Shown here: piece after piece, positions 49,773 through 58,578 of the stretch
Numbering within the stretch: position 1 is the stretch's first letter
How the letters are laid out: every line of letters starts with the position of its first letter
Source of the DNA: JAQVEB01 sp028698105
Lineage (GTDB): Bacteria > Bacteroidota > Bacteroidia > Bacteroidales > Dysgonomonadaceae
Length of the DNA: 62,743 bases
Assembly (NCBI GenBank): GCA_964293155.1
Contig: CAXYYA010000018.1
Coordinates: 1-62,743 of the forward strand
Direction: 5' to 3'
The notes under the pieces: model-generated
The model's database searches: none
What the model was told of the DNA's origin: nothing
What the model saw: only the letters and a program-made list of their open reading frames with translations
Position numbers and translations under genes: made by a program

Positions 49773-51902
49773 TTATTGATCTATATGTAGTTCATCTACA
49801 ATATGCGGCGCTTTCATTATTTTATCAATAACAAAAAGCACATAGCGGATATCCACACTAATGGTGCGTTGCATCTCGGGTTCGAACAGGATGTCGCCGC
49901 TCAGCGACTCCCAGTTGCCGTCGAACGCCAGTCCGATCAGTTCTGCCTTGCCGTTGAAGACGGGGCTTCCGGAATTACCTCCGGTAATGTCGTTGTCGGA
50001 CAGGAAACAGGTGTGCAACTTGCCGTCTTTACCGCCATAACGGCCGAAATTGCCTTTCTCCAGAATATCCAAAATATAAGGCTGCACCTCAAATTCAGGG
50101 TCTCCGGGTGTTTCTTTTTGCAAAACGCCGTCGGTGGTAGTGTAATATTCATACCAAACGCCGTCGCGCGGCTCGTAACCTTTCACAGTGCCATAACTCA
50201 ACCGTTGGGTGAAATTGGCATCGGGATAAAATGTTTTGTCCGGGTTCATCTCCATCAACGCCGCCATAAAATGGCGCTCGCTGCCCAAGATCTTCTCATA
50301 ATTGGGCATCATTTGCGACGACAACTCGTAACCCATATCTTTTACCGACAGCGCAAGCTGCATTGCCGGATCTTTTGTCAATTGCTTTGTATCGGCCGTT
50401 TTTAACAACGTTAGCAAATCGTTGAGGTTCGTGAATTTTGAATTTTTGAACAACCAATCGGCATATTTAGCGTAATCGCCCTTGTATTTTTTATTTATCG
50501 TCTGGTAAATATCGGGAAGATATTGTGCCGGAACGCGTTCGGCGTATAATTTCATCAGTGCGGGCAGTACTTTCTTGTCCAACTCCGGCTCGTAATCTTT
50601 GTATGCCTGCACAATACGATCATTGATGAAGTCCTGTTTTTCCTGTTCGGTTCCGTTCGTGTTAAATTGAAGAATGGTATTTGCGAAGCGAATGATCTCG
50701 ATACCGTTTCGGAACGTTTCCAGAAAATAAGTGGTATATTTTGCCAAATCGTTTGTATCGGTGTAAGCCTCTTTTAATGTGCTTAGCATATCGCCATACT
50801 TGCTTTTGTTTTGTTCGTCGGAGTCAATCCAGGCGCCCATTTGTTTTTCCAGCGCCTCTTTTTTACCGATAACGCCAAGCCGGGTGAGCGCCTCATTCAT
50901 GCCCATGGCATTTTTCCAGTAGTTTGAACTGCCGGCATATTTCGATGCATACTTGATGCGCGTTGCATCGCTTTTCTTCATTGCATCCCACCAAATGCCC
51001 TGTTTCACGCCGCGCACTTCGATGCGGGGCTTGTTTTCCGACTCCATCATCTGTTTAATTCCCCACGATGAGCGATAACGCTCCGTGCTGCCGGGATAGC
51101 CGATGGTCATGGAATAATCGCCTTTCTCTACGCCTTTCAACGAAACGGGTACTACGTACTTGGGTTTGTATGGCGTGTTGGTTTCGCTGTACTCGGCAGG
51201 TTTGTTGTTTTTACCGGCATAGACGCGAAAAACCGAAAAATCGCCGGTTTGGCGCGGCCACATCCAGTTATCGGTCTCACCACCGAATTTTCCAATGGAT
51301 TGCGGAGGCGTTACCACCAGGCGCACATCACGAAAAACGTCGTAAACAACCATGTAATATTTATTTCCGGAATAAAACGGAACCACGCGGGCGGTAGTAA
51401 ACGGATCGTTTTCGTATTTTTCCATCAATAAATTCGAAAGGGAATCTATGGCCAGTTCGCGCTGCACCTCGCTCAATACGGAAGGCACCTTCGGCAGAAT
51501 CTGGTTTGTAACGTCTTCCATCGAACGCAGGAAGGAAACCGTAAGCCCGTCGGCGGGCAATTCGTCTCTGAAACTATCGGCCTTGAAGCCGTCTTTCAGA
51601 TAATCGTGCTCAACCGAACTTAATCGCTGTATCGCGCCGAAGCCGCAGTGGTGATTGGTAAAGATCAGGCCTTGATCCGATACGGCCACGCCGCTGCAAC
51701 CTCCGCCAAAAATAACAACTGCATTCGATAATGATGGATTATTATCACTGTAAAGTTTATCAATCGGGAAGGTAAATCCGAGTTCCTGCATGCGTGCAAC
51801 GCTCTGCCGGTTCAGTTCTTTAAGGAGCCACATGCCTTCATCGGCTTTGACGAGTGTAAAGGCCATAAAGGTAATGGCGATAATCAATAGTATTTTTCTC
51901 AT
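49773..51902 (-). CDS. S46 family dipeptidyl-peptidase, DPP7 type
   Basis: A 709-residue periplasmic serine exopeptidase with signal peptide 1-20. The trypsin-like catalytic His lies in FTNHHCGFG near 83 and Ser in TGGNSGSPVF near 640. The substrate-pocket segment reads GLAFDGNWESLSGD. The residue after FD is Gly, as in DPP7 (broad, hydrophobic P1), whereas DPP11 has Arg there for acidic P1. The helical cap domain lies between. It releases N-terminal dipeptides in the periplasm, a main nutrient route in peptide-using Bacteroidales. The C69 dipeptidase at 45.7 kb could hydrolyse its products. Confidence 0.94.
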   Translation of the reverse strand: MRKILLIIAITFMAFTLVKADEGMWLLKELNRQSVARMQELGFTFPIDKLYSDNNPSLSNAVVIFGGGCSGVAVSDQGLIFTNHHCGFGAIQRLSSVEHDYLKDGFKADSFRDELPADGLTVSFLRSMEDVTNQILPKVPSVLSEVQRELAIDSLSNLLMEKYENDPFTTARVVPFYSGNKYYMVVYDVFRDVRLVVTPPQSIGKFGGETDNWMWPRQTGDFSVFRVYAGKNNKPAEYSETNTPYKPKYVVPVSLKGVEKGDYSMTIGYPGSTERYRSSWGIKQMMESENKPRIEVRGVKQGIWWDAMKKSDATRIKYASKYAGSSNYWKNAMGMNEALTRLGVIGKKEALEKQMGAWIDSDEQNKSKYGDMLSTLKEAYTDTNDLAKYTTYFLETFRNGIEIIRFANTILQFNTNGTEQEKQDFINDRIVQAYKDYEPELDKKVLPALMKLYAERVPAQYLPDIYQTINKKYKGDYAKYADWLFKNSKFTNLNDLLTLLKTADTKQLTKDPAMQLALSVKDMGYELSSQMMPNYEKILGSERHFMAALMEMNPDKTFYPDANFTQRLSYGTVKGYEPRDGVWYEYYTTTDGVLQKETPGDPEFEVQPYILDILEKGNFGRYGGKDGKLHTCFLSDNDITGGNSGSPVFNGKAELIGLAFDGNWESLSGDILFEPEMQRTISVDIRYVLFVIDKIMKAPHIVDELHIDQ

Positions 51903-51935
51903 TTTAAAAGTTTGAATGATTTTTATATAAAAATA

Positions 51936-52244
51936 TTAATATCTTTTTCTTAAGTATTGAGGATTTTGACGGCAACACCAAACATGGGTAACATAAACTG
52001 TTTCGAATTCTGTAAAATAAATCACTTTAAATAATCCTTTCGCAACTACGAGTGATCGAAATATTTTAGATTGCTTATCCAACAAAGGCTCCACAGGCGA
52101 AGCTGTTGGAAACCTTTCCAATATTTCTATTTCATCTAAAATTGCATGATAAATTTTCTTTGCCGCCGCAGTGCTTTTTTCAGCATAAAATGCATATATA
52201 TCATCTAAATCGGCTTCAGCTAAAGGTAGAAAAATCACGCTCAT
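51936..52244 (-). CDS. ParE/RelE superfamily toxin
   Basis: A 102-residue toxin of the type II RelE/ParE fold. It starts IFLPLAEADLDDIYAFYAEKS, has the AAKKIYHAILDEIEILERFPTAS helix pair and FRSLVVAKGLFKVIYFTEFETVYVTHVW, and ends in a basic tail (CRQNPQYLRKRY) that fits the ParE active region. The ATG overlaps the stop of the antitoxin segment (ATGA at 52241-52244), so the two are translationally coupled. ParE proteins poison gyrase, while RelE-like relatives cut mRNA, and the sequence favours the ParE branch. Confidence 0.85.
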   Translation of the reverse strand: MSVIFLPLAEADLDDIYAFYAEKSTAAAKKIYHAILDEIEILERFPTASPVEPLLDKQSKIFRSLVVAKGLFKVIYFTEFETVYVTHVWCCRQNPQYLRKRY

Positions 52245-52474
52245 TTTTCCGGATATTTTTCACGCATTTTTGTAAAAGTTTTGCCATATCCGGCTTCTGC
52301 ATCGTTGACTCCCTGAGTTGCTCTTGCATTCAACTCTTCTACAGAATACTGACATGGTATTTTTTTTTCAGACAATACAGCCAACATCCACTCCAACTCA
52401 GAAAGTACGTTTTCGTCAAAGTCTTCATCTAAAACCGTACGTGCAATACGAATCTTTCTTTCTAATACTGTCAT
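52241..52474 (-). CDS. Antitoxin segment, encoded in frame with the flippase gene
   Basis: The last 77 codons of the 52241-54001 frame, from the ATG at 52474, read MTVLERKIRIARTVLDEDFDEN, then ELEWMLAVLSEK, and end AEAGYGKTFTKMREKYPEK. This is the size and pattern of ParD/RelB-like antitoxins encoded just before ParE toxins in Bacteroidota. No stop separates it from the flippase, so it could be made either as a separate protein from its own ATG or as the tail of a fusion. A promoter or ribosome site inside the flippase 3' end would be needed for separate synthesis. Confidence 0.7.
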   Translation of the reverse strand: MTVLERKIRIARTVLDEDFDENVLSELEWMLAVLSEKKIPCQYSVEELNARATQGVNDAEAGYGKTFTKMREKYPEK

Positions 52475-54001
52475 TTTATTGATTGCTAAATAATATTTAT
52501 TGAAATATTTTCCTATCACAGGCATCTCACGCAAAGGTAATTGTTTTTTTATTACGACCACCATGTAAATCCCAATTAAAAGAGTATTAACCACCAGCCG
52601 CAGCGCAACGGAATTCACATAAGCATGCGATAGCATAATCCCCGCAAACAGCACCGCTGCCAACGCAGAGAAACGCCCTGCGACCTTTAGATCGTATTCG
52701 ATGGGATAATGTTTTTGTCCCAAAAAATAAGAAACCGTCATCATAACTAAATTGGCTGCAAAGGCCGCCCAGGCGCAAGCCATGTAACTGAATTCGGGAA
52801 TGAAAACAACCTGAATGGCCAACGTGATTAGGAAACCAAAAACCGACATGTATGCGCCCCAGCGCGTTTTGTCGGTCAACTTATACCACAACGAAAGATT
52901 GAAATAAATACCGAAAAACAGTTCGCCTAACATTACAATAGGTACCACTTTCAGTCCCTCGTGGTAATTACGCGGGATCAGGAACTTTATGACGTCAATA
53001 TAGCCCATGGTAAACAGGAAAATGAGCAGGCCAAGAATCAAAAAATATTTAGAGGCATCGGCATAAGACTTTCTCTCGCCGGACGAAGCTTCTTTGTTCT
53101 TGGCAAAAATAAAGGGTTCAAAAGCGTATCGAAACGCCTGCGTGAACATCACCATAATAATGGCTATTTTAAAACTTTGCCCGTAAATCCCCAACTGCGT
53201 GAGCGCATCTTCTTTGTCGGGATAAAGCATGGGGAAGATAATTTTGTCCATGGTTTGGTTCAATACACCGGCAATTCCCAGAATCATAATCGGATACGAA
53301 TACCGGAGCATCTGTTTGAGCAGGTTTTTATCGAACCGGAATTTCATGCGGAGTTCCGGCGTGAGGAAAAGAAACTGTGATGCCGAAGCCAGCAAATTGG
53401 AATACAAGATATAATCCACTCCGTTTTTGATGTCGTACCAACCAAAAAACTCCGGACTTATTTTAGACAGCCACGGGCATAACAAAAAGAAGAACAGGTT
53501 GAAAACGATGGTTAACGTCACATTCAGCATTTTCACGAATGCAAACTTGATGGGTCTTTTTTGAAACCTGAGGTAGGCAAACGGAAGAGCTGCCAACACA
53601 TCAATCCCAAGAATCAGAAAAATGACCACCAGATAATGCGGTTTTATCGTCATGCCAAATCCGCTCAGTGCATTTGCGATGGGGTGCAGAAACGAAAAGG
53701 ATGCCACAAGAAACAACAAAGTGGTGGTTAAAATACTGATAAGCCCTGTGGTATAAACTTTATTGAAATCGCTTTCTTTGTTGGCAAACCGAAAAAAACC
53801 CGTTTCCATACCGTAAGTCAGAATAACCTGCAAAAGCGCCACCCAGGCATAAAAATTGGTTATGGCACCCATTTCGGCACGGGTTTCCAGCGCGAATGCC
53901 CAGTAAAGGCCCAGAACCCAGCTCAATAACTTAGGAACAATGCTGCTAAATCCGTAAATAGCGGTCTCTTTCGCCAGGGTCTTCATTCCGCCTGCTGCCA
54001 T
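52241..54001 (-). CDS. Wzx/MATE-like polysaccharide flippase with C-terminal antitoxin fusion
   Basis: A 586-residue protein. Residues about 1-500 are a polysaccharide flippase of the MOP superfamily with 12-14 membrane helices (ETAIYGFSSIVPKLLSWVLGLYWAF start, conserved FMYGMETGFFRF-type segment near 60 and a second repeat from about 260). The usual end of such flippases would be near VIGKYFNKYY at about 500-508. The frame instead continues through an ATG into a 77-residue antitoxin that overlaps a ParE gene. No polysaccharide genes surround it, so it is an orphan flippase. The function is lipid-linked glycan translocation by homology. Confidence 0.85.
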   Translation of the reverse strand: MAAGGMKTLAKETAIYGFSSIVPKLLSWVLGLYWAFALETRAEMGAITNFYAWVALLQVILTYGMETGFFRFANKESDFNKVYTTGLISILTTTLLFLVASFSFLHPIANALSGFGMTIKPHYLVVIFLILGIDVLAALPFAYLRFQKRPIKFAFVKMLNVTLTIVFNLFFFLLCPWLSKISPEFFGWYDIKNGVDYILYSNLLASASQFLFLTPELRMKFRFDKNLLKQMLRYSYPIMILGIAGVLNQTMDKIIFPMLYPDKEDALTQLGIYGQSFKIAIIMVMFTQAFRYAFEPFIFAKNKEASSGERKSYADASKYFLILGLLIFLFTMGYIDVIKFLIPRNYHEGLKVVPIVMLGELFFGIYFNLSLWYKLTDKTRWGAYMSVFGFLITLAIQVVFIPEFSYMACAWAAFAANLVMMTVSYFLGQKHYPIEYDLKVAGRFSALAAVLFAGIMLSHAYVNSVALRLVVNTLLIGIYMVVVIKKQLPLREMPVIGKYFNKYYLAINKMTVLERKIRIARTVLDEDFDENVLSELEWMLAVLSEKKIPCQYSVEELNARATQGVNDAEAGYGKTFTKMREKYPEK

Positions 54002-54233
54002 AATTTTTTCCGATAGATTGATGATTTACGATTGCAAAAGTAACATTATTCTGCCTATTTTTTCCCTTTCCCTATCCCTAAATTAACGGCATTATTTATC
54101 TTTAAGCTTTTTAGCTGTGATTTTCTCGAAAAAAACTGCTTACTTTGTAGGCCGATTTGAGGAAAAAACAACAATAAACCTCAATGAAATTAAGAAAAAT
54201 AACAAAATTGCATAAACAAAAAACGAAAAGAAA

Positions 54234-54476
54234 ATGGATGCAGTTCAATCATACAATCATCTTAACCCATTGCAGTTGGAAATGCTGCAACTTTTTTCAC
54301 GAAAAGTGGATAACGATGATTTACTGGAAATTAAGCGACTTATCGTAAAATATTTCGGTGATAAAGCCATCAAACAAGCTGATGAAGTTTGGGAGAACGG
54401 AAAATGGGATAACGAAAAAATTGACGAATTGCGCCACTTACACGACAGGACACCGTATAATAACGATAATCAATAA
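54234..54476 (+). CDS. Putative antitoxin partner of a PIN toxin
   Basis: An 80-residue protein, mostly helical (NPLQLEMLQLFSRKVDNDDLLEIKRLIVKYFGDKAIKQADEVWENGKW). It lies eight bases before a PIN-domain gene and runs on the same strand, the usual antitoxin-first order. The ending DELRHLHDRTPY is common in small PIN partners of Bacteroidota. No DNA-binding fold was recognised. The assignment rests on size, helix content and position. Confidence 0.7.
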   Translation: MDAVQSYNHLNPLQLEMLQLFSRKVDNDDLLEIKRLIVKYFGDKAIKQADEVWENGKWDNEKIDELRHLHDRTPYNNDNQ

Positions 54477-54484
54477 CCATAACT

Positions 54485-54898
54485 TTGAAAATTGTTCTCG
54501 ACACAAATGTTTTACTGATATCCGTATCCGGTAAATCAATGTATCATCCTATCTTCAAAGCAATATTGGATGAGAAAATAAACGTATGCGTTACCACAGA
54601 CATTGTTTTCGAATACGAAGAAATCATCAGGAAACACATGGGGATAAAAGCAACTGAAAGTGTTTTACGTGTTATCGAAAATGCTCCGAATATACGCTGG
54701 ATTACGAAATACTATAAGTGGAACTTAATTTCTGTGGATGTTGATGACAATAAATTTACCGATTGCGCAATTGCCGGCGACGTGAATTACCTGGTTACAG
54801 ACGACAAGCATTTTGATATTTTGCGATCAATTGAATTTCCTAAAGTTAATACAATTTCAGCGAAAGAATTTTTGGAACTTATTAAAAAAATAAAATAA
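54485..54898 (+). CDS. PIN-domain toxin (COG1569-like)
   Basis: A 137-residue PIN nuclease. The first acidic residue is Asp6 in IVLDTNVLL. Glu/Asp in FEYEEII near 42 and Asp in NKFTDCAIAGDVNYLVTDDKHF near 94-112 complete the metal site. PIN toxins cleave RNA and are neutralised by the partner made just upstream. The pair lies divergently beside the flippase gene, which itself carries the ParE module, so two toxin-antitoxin systems sit within 3 kb. The start is ATG-less in appearance: the codon at 54485 is TTG preceding AAAATTGTTC and encodes the initial Met. Confidence 0.85.
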   Translation: MKIVLDTNVLLISVSGKSMYHPIFKAILDEKINVCVTTDIVFEYEEIIRKHMGIKATESVLRVIENAPNIRWITKYYKWNLISVDVDDNKFTDCAIAGDVNYLVTDDKHFDILRSIEFPKVNTISAKEFLELIKKIK

Positions 54899-54943
54899 AA
54901 CATACGTGGTCTCGCAACTCGCCCACGTAATCCGCAACTTAAA

Positions 54944-56491
54944 ATGGCACAACAAGAAGACGTTTTTAAAAAGATTGTATCACACAGCAAGGAGTACGGT
55001 TTTGTATTTCCTTCGAGCGAAATTTACGACGGCCTCGGCGCCGTTTACGATTACGGACAAATGGGCGTAGAGCTCAAAAACAACATCAAAAAATACTGGT
55101 GGGACAGCATGACGCTCCTCCACGAAAACGTGGTGGGGATTGATTCCGCCATTTTCATGCACCCGACCATCTGGAAAGCATCGGGACATGTGGATGCGTT
55201 TAACGATCCGCTGATTGACAACAAGGACAGCAAAAAACGCTATCGCGCCGATGTGCTCATCGAAGAATACCTGGCGAAAATTGACGATAAAATAGATAAA
55301 GAAGTCGAAAAAGCCGCCAAACGTTTCGGCGAGACTTTCGACGAAAAAATGTACCGCGAAACCAATCCCCGTGTACTGGAAAATCAGCAGAAACGCGACG
55401 AAGTGCATACTCGCTTCGCGAAAGCATTGAACGACAATAACCTGGAAGACCTGCGGCAAATTATCATTGATACAGAGATCGTTTGCCCCATTAGCGGCAC
55501 GCGCAACTGGACGGAAGTGCGCCAGTTTAACCTGATGTTTGCAACCGAAATGGGCTCCACAGCCGACGGCGCGTTGAAAGTATATCTCCGTCCGGAGACG
55601 GCGCAGGGGATTTTCGTGAACTTCCTCAACGTGCAAAAAACCGGCCGCATGAAAGTGCCTTTTGGTATCGCACAAATCGGGAAAGCCTTCCGAAACGAGA
55701 TCGTTGCCCGGCAATTCATCTTCCGCATGCGCGAATTCGAGCAGATGGAAATGCAGTTTTTCGTAACACCCGGTGAAGAACTGGAATGGTTCGCAAAATG
55801 GAAAGCTGCGCGCATGAAATGGCATCAGGCATTGGGCTTTGGCGCAGAGAAATATCGTTTTCACGATCACGATAAGTTGGCGCATTACGCCAACGCCGCC
55901 ACCGACATTGAGTTTGAAATGCCCTTCGGATTCAAGGAAGTAGAAGGCATTCACTCGCGCACCGATTTCGATTTAAGCCAGCACGAAAAATTTTCCGGCA
56001 AAAAAATGCAGTATTTCGATCCGGAACTCAATAAATCGTACACGCCGTTCGTTATCGAAACGTCCATTGGCGTAGATCGCATGTTCCTTTCCATTCTGGC
56101 GGGCGCATACTGCGAAGAAACACTCGAAGGCGGCGAAACGCGCGTTGTTTTAAGGCTTCCCGCCGTGCTCGCCCCCGTGAAACTTGCCGTTTTACCGTTG
56201 GTAAAAAAAGACGGTTTATCGGAAAAGGCGCGCGAAATTATGGACGAACTCAAATTTTCGTTCGCTTGCCAGTACGACGAGAAAGACAGCATCGGCAAGC
56301 GCTACCGCCGGCAGGACGCCATCGGCACGCCTTACTGCGTAACGATTGACCACCAAACGCTGGAAGACAACACCGTAACCATTCGCGAACGCGACTCCAT
56401 GGAACAAAAACGCGTGTCTATCCCCGATGTGGAAAAAGAAATATCGGCGAAAACCGATCTGAAAAATTTATTGAAAAAACTTACGGAATAA
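54944..56491 (+). CDS. glyS: Glycyl-tRNA synthetase (dimeric class II)
   Basis: A 515-residue class IIa synthetase. It starts with DVFKKIVSHSKEYGFVFPSSEIYDGLGAVYDYGQMGVELKNNIKKYWW, has the motif 2 region FGIAQIGKAFRNEI and RMREFEQMEMQFF near 245-275, and motif 3 GVDRMFLSIL near 375. The C-terminal anticodon-binding domain (about 410-515) follows. Length is typical for the alpha2 type of Bacteroidota. It charges tRNA-Gly with glycine in the cytoplasm. The gene symbol for the single-chain enzyme is sometimes glyQS. Confidence 0.95.
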   Translation: MAQQEDVFKKIVSHSKEYGFVFPSSEIYDGLGAVYDYGQMGVELKNNIKKYWWDSMTLLHENVVGIDSAIFMHPTIWKASGHVDAFNDPLIDNKDSKKRYRADVLIEEYLAKIDDKIDKEVEKAAKRFGETFDEKMYRETNPRVLENQQKRDEVHTRFAKALNDNNLEDLRQIIIDTEIVCPISGTRNWTEVRQFNLMFATEMGSTADGALKVYLRPETAQGIFVNFLNVQKTGRMKVPFGIAQIGKAFRNEIVARQFIFRMREFEQMEMQFFVTPGEELEWFAKWKAARMKWHQALGFGAEKYRFHDHDKLAHYANAATDIEFEMPFGFKEVEGIHSRTDFDLSQHEKFSGKKMQYFDPELNKSYTPFVIETSIGVDRMFLSILAGAYCEETLEGGETRVVLRLPAVLAPVKLAVLPLVKKDGLSEKAREIMDELKFSFACQYDEKDSIGKRYRRQDAIGTPYCVTIDHQTLEDNTVTIRERDSMEQKRVSIPDVEKEISAKTDLKNLLKKLTE

Positions 56492-56583
56492 CAACAAACG
56501 CTAAAATTGAGTGTTATTGCTGCGAGGGTAATATCCCGAATTTTAAACCATTCAGAAATTAAGAGAATTAAGAAAATACATCT

Positions 56584-57123
56584 ATGAAACCGAAATTATA
56601 TCTTTTCCTCGCCGTCATCGGCATCTTCGTGTTCGCTTCGTGCGAGAAAACCCAAACCTTTGAAGATTTGCACAAAATAGCCAATGAAGCGGCTTTTGCA
56701 AAAATTGCCGCATCATCGGATTACACCAAAATTGAATCGCAATCCAAAGCGGGATTTATTATGTACAAAGAGCTCACGGATGGAAACGGCGCAATCCCTA
56801 TATTTTCTGATCAGGTAAAAGTATTGTACACAGGCTGGTATAAAAATGACTGGACAAAAGGTGATACCTATACCGATGACAATGGAAATTTGATTAAAAA
56901 TAAAGTTATATTCGATTCAACTACCGAACGTGGAGATATACCTTCACTTTTTAAAGTATCAGGTTTGGTAGACGGATTCACGACGGCACTTCAGTATATG
57001 GAAGTTGGCGATAAATGGGAAGTTTGGATTCCATGGAAACTGGGATACGGATCAACGGCATCCGGAACCATTCCCGCCTACACTACGCTTGTTTTCGAGA
57101 TTGAGTTGGTGGAAGTTCTTTAG
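56584..57123 (+). CDS. FKBP-type peptidyl-prolyl isomerase lipoprotein
   Basis: A 179-residue protein with a lipoprotein signal (LAVIGIFVFASC, Cys near 20). The FKBP core covers about 75-178: VKVLYTGWY, FDSTTERGDIPSLFKVSGLVDGFTTALQYMEVGDKWEVWIPWKLGYGS, ending LVFEIELVEVL. An insert near 95-115 (DTYTDDNGNLIKNKV) widens the usual flap. It should assist folding of periplasmic proteins by proline isomerisation. The gene lies 92 bases past glyS. Confidence 0.9.
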   Translation: MKPKLYLFLAVIGIFVFASCEKTQTFEDLHKIANEAAFAKIAASSDYTKIESQSKAGFIMYKELTDGNGAIPIFSDQVKVLYTGWYKNDWTKGDTYTDDNGNLIKNKVIFDSTTERGDIPSLFKVSGLVDGFTTALQYMEVGDKWEVWIPWKLGYGSTASGTIPAYTTLVFEIELVEVL

Positions 57124-57240
57124 TGTAAGTAATTTGTCAGGGGATCAATGTCTGTTTTCACTAAATAGATGCTTCCTGATGTACCAATAACATATTTTGA
57201 TAAATATCTGATTTCGAGTTATTATAGATTTCTCACTCCG

Positions 57241-57325
57241 TTCGAAATGACAACCGCAGATAGTTGAGCTTCAAGTCAGTTGTCATGTTGGAGCCCTTGC
57301 TCGAGCCGATTTATAATCGGTGTGT
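57241..57325. repeat. Palindromic intergenic elements before the 21-bp array
   Basis: ATGACAAC (57247-57254) pairs with GTTGTCAT (57279-57286), and CCGATT/AATCGG (57306-57320) forms a second small palindrome. The preceding sequence (TTTCTCACTCCGTTCGAAATG) is of a kind that is common between Bacteroidota genes. The gap 57124-57240 holds nothing else recognisable. Confidence 0.5.
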
Positions 57326-57348
57326 GCCGGAGGCAAATATTTACTTCA

Positions 57349-57705
57349 GAAAATAACCTTACCAGTAGAGAAATTGATGCTGCACCTGAAGAAATTCCGA
57401 TTGTCACTATGGAAAACAACACTGGCGGTGGAGAAATTACTGTTGTACCTGACGAAATTTCCGATGTCGGTAAAGAAAATGCCGCTGGCGGGAGAGAAAA
57501 CAACACTAACGGGAGAGAAATTGATACTGTACCGGAAGAAATTCCCACTGTCACGAAAGAAAACATCACTGTTTGGAAAGAAAATCCCCCTGCACCTGAC
57601 GAAATTGCAGGTGACGATAAAGAAATCACAACTGTCGGTAAAGAAAACACCGTTGTCAGCAAAGAAATTAGACCTGCCCGAAGAGAAATTCCATCTTCCA
57701 TAGTA
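57349..57705. repeat. 21-bp tandem repeat array, about 17 degenerate units
   Basis: Units of exactly 21 bases start at 57349, 57370, 57391 and so on to 57685, with no insertion or deletion. Every unit begins GAAA. Position 12 is T in all of the 16 units from 57370 onward, usually within CTG or TTG at positions 11-13. Positions 5-10 and 14-20 vary strongly. Units 1-3 resemble units 8-10, suggesting a higher-order step of 147 bases. Because 21 is a multiple of three, all frames on one strand and one on the other stay open, so an apparent heptad protein (EIxxxxK-like) is probably a by-product. The array ends 130 bases before the gene at 57836. Confidence 0.85.
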
Positions 57706-57835
57706 AAAAAAATAGAATATACAAGAGATTACATTTTTTTAACTTCGCACAAATCCCATTCTCCGAATAAAAACCTATTTTTGCAACACGTAGTTCTCAA
57801 ATCATTTAACTTAAATCAAAAGAAAGGGCATTCAC

Positions 57836-58507
57836 ATGACAACCAAACAGCAAAATTTCGCCGACATGGCGCAAACCACGTACAACAAATTGCAACCTTA
57901 CAAAGCTTCGTGGGAAAACATTCCTGAATTTGTATCGCTCGAAAACGAACTGAAAGAAACTCTTAACGGACTTACCACCTTTGACAAAGAAGCAAAGATC
58001 ATTACCACCGGCTCCACATCCGACAAATCGGGGGCCAAGGATCAGGCCATTGCCGCAGTGGTAAAGATCAGTGGCCCCGCCATGGTGTATGCGTTGAACA
58101 ACAGTAACCTCACGTTGCACGACCAGTTGAACGTAAGCAAAACGAAACTTAGGAAAATGCAGGATGGAACCCTGCCCCAACGCCTGAATGGCATCATCGA
58201 GGAGATCGAAAAAATTGCCGAACCCCTTGCCGGTTACGGCGTAAAACCCGAAGATATTGCCGATGCAAAAACAAAAACCGAAACCTACACGGCACAGGTA
58301 AACACTCCGCGCGGATTGATCACCAAACGCTCCACAAAAATTGAAACCGTTGCCGACTACATTGACCTCCTGCGCGACATTCTCTATCGCCTCGACAAGA
58401 TGATGCGCCTCTTTGCCGGCACCGAGTTCCATCGCGATTACAAAAACGCCCGCAAAATTGTGGATCTCGGCAGCCGCACCGCTTCGCCGTCACAAACCAC
58501 TAATTAA
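57836..58507 (+). CDS. Hypothetical helical protein beside the repeat array
   Basis: A 223-residue protein with no signal peptide or membrane segment, rich in Lys, Thr and Ala and probably all-helical. Segments include MAQTTYNKLQPYKASWENIPEFVSLENELKETL near 10-45, DKSGAKDQAIAAVVKISGPAMVYALNNS near 62-90 and YIDLLRDILYRLDKMMRLFAGTEFHRDYKNARKIVDLG near 178-212. Similar four-helix-like hypotheticals occur widely in Bacteroidota, but I know no function. It follows the 21-bp array directly. A -7-like TATTTTTG at 57776-57783 could serve it. The ATG at 57836 is the first in frame that avoids the array. Confidence 0.75.
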   Translation: MTTKQQNFADMAQTTYNKLQPYKASWENIPEFVSLENELKETLNGLTTFDKEAKIITTGSTSDKSGAKDQAIAAVVKISGPAMVYALNNSNLTLHDQLNVSKTKLRKMQDGTLPQRLNGIIEEIEKIAEPLAGYGVKPEDIADAKTKTETYTAQVNTPRGLITKRSTKIETVADYIDLLRDILYRLDKMMRLFAGTEFHRDYKNARKIVDLGSRTASPSQTTN

Positions 58508-58578
58508 AGAAAAGTAGGTAATAAAAAATTCAATAATATAATTGTATTTGTAATCTCTTACAAAAAAACCAATATTAG

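Noticed and set aside
54980..55954. A 324-codon frame on the minus strand opposite glyS
   Set aside because: It is antisense to a conserved synthetase, with phenylalanine- and histidine-rich sequence typical of shadow frames.
57349..57705. CRISPR array
   Set aside because: Units are 21 bases with only about six fixed positions. There are no identical repeats with unique spacers, and no cas genes are in the window.
57280..57927. A 215-codon open frame over the 21-bp array with a heptad repeat (E-I/N at each unit start)
   Set aside because: The frame is open because the period is a multiple of three and lacks stops. Other frames on both strands are open too, there is no good start, and it overlaps the gene at 57836.
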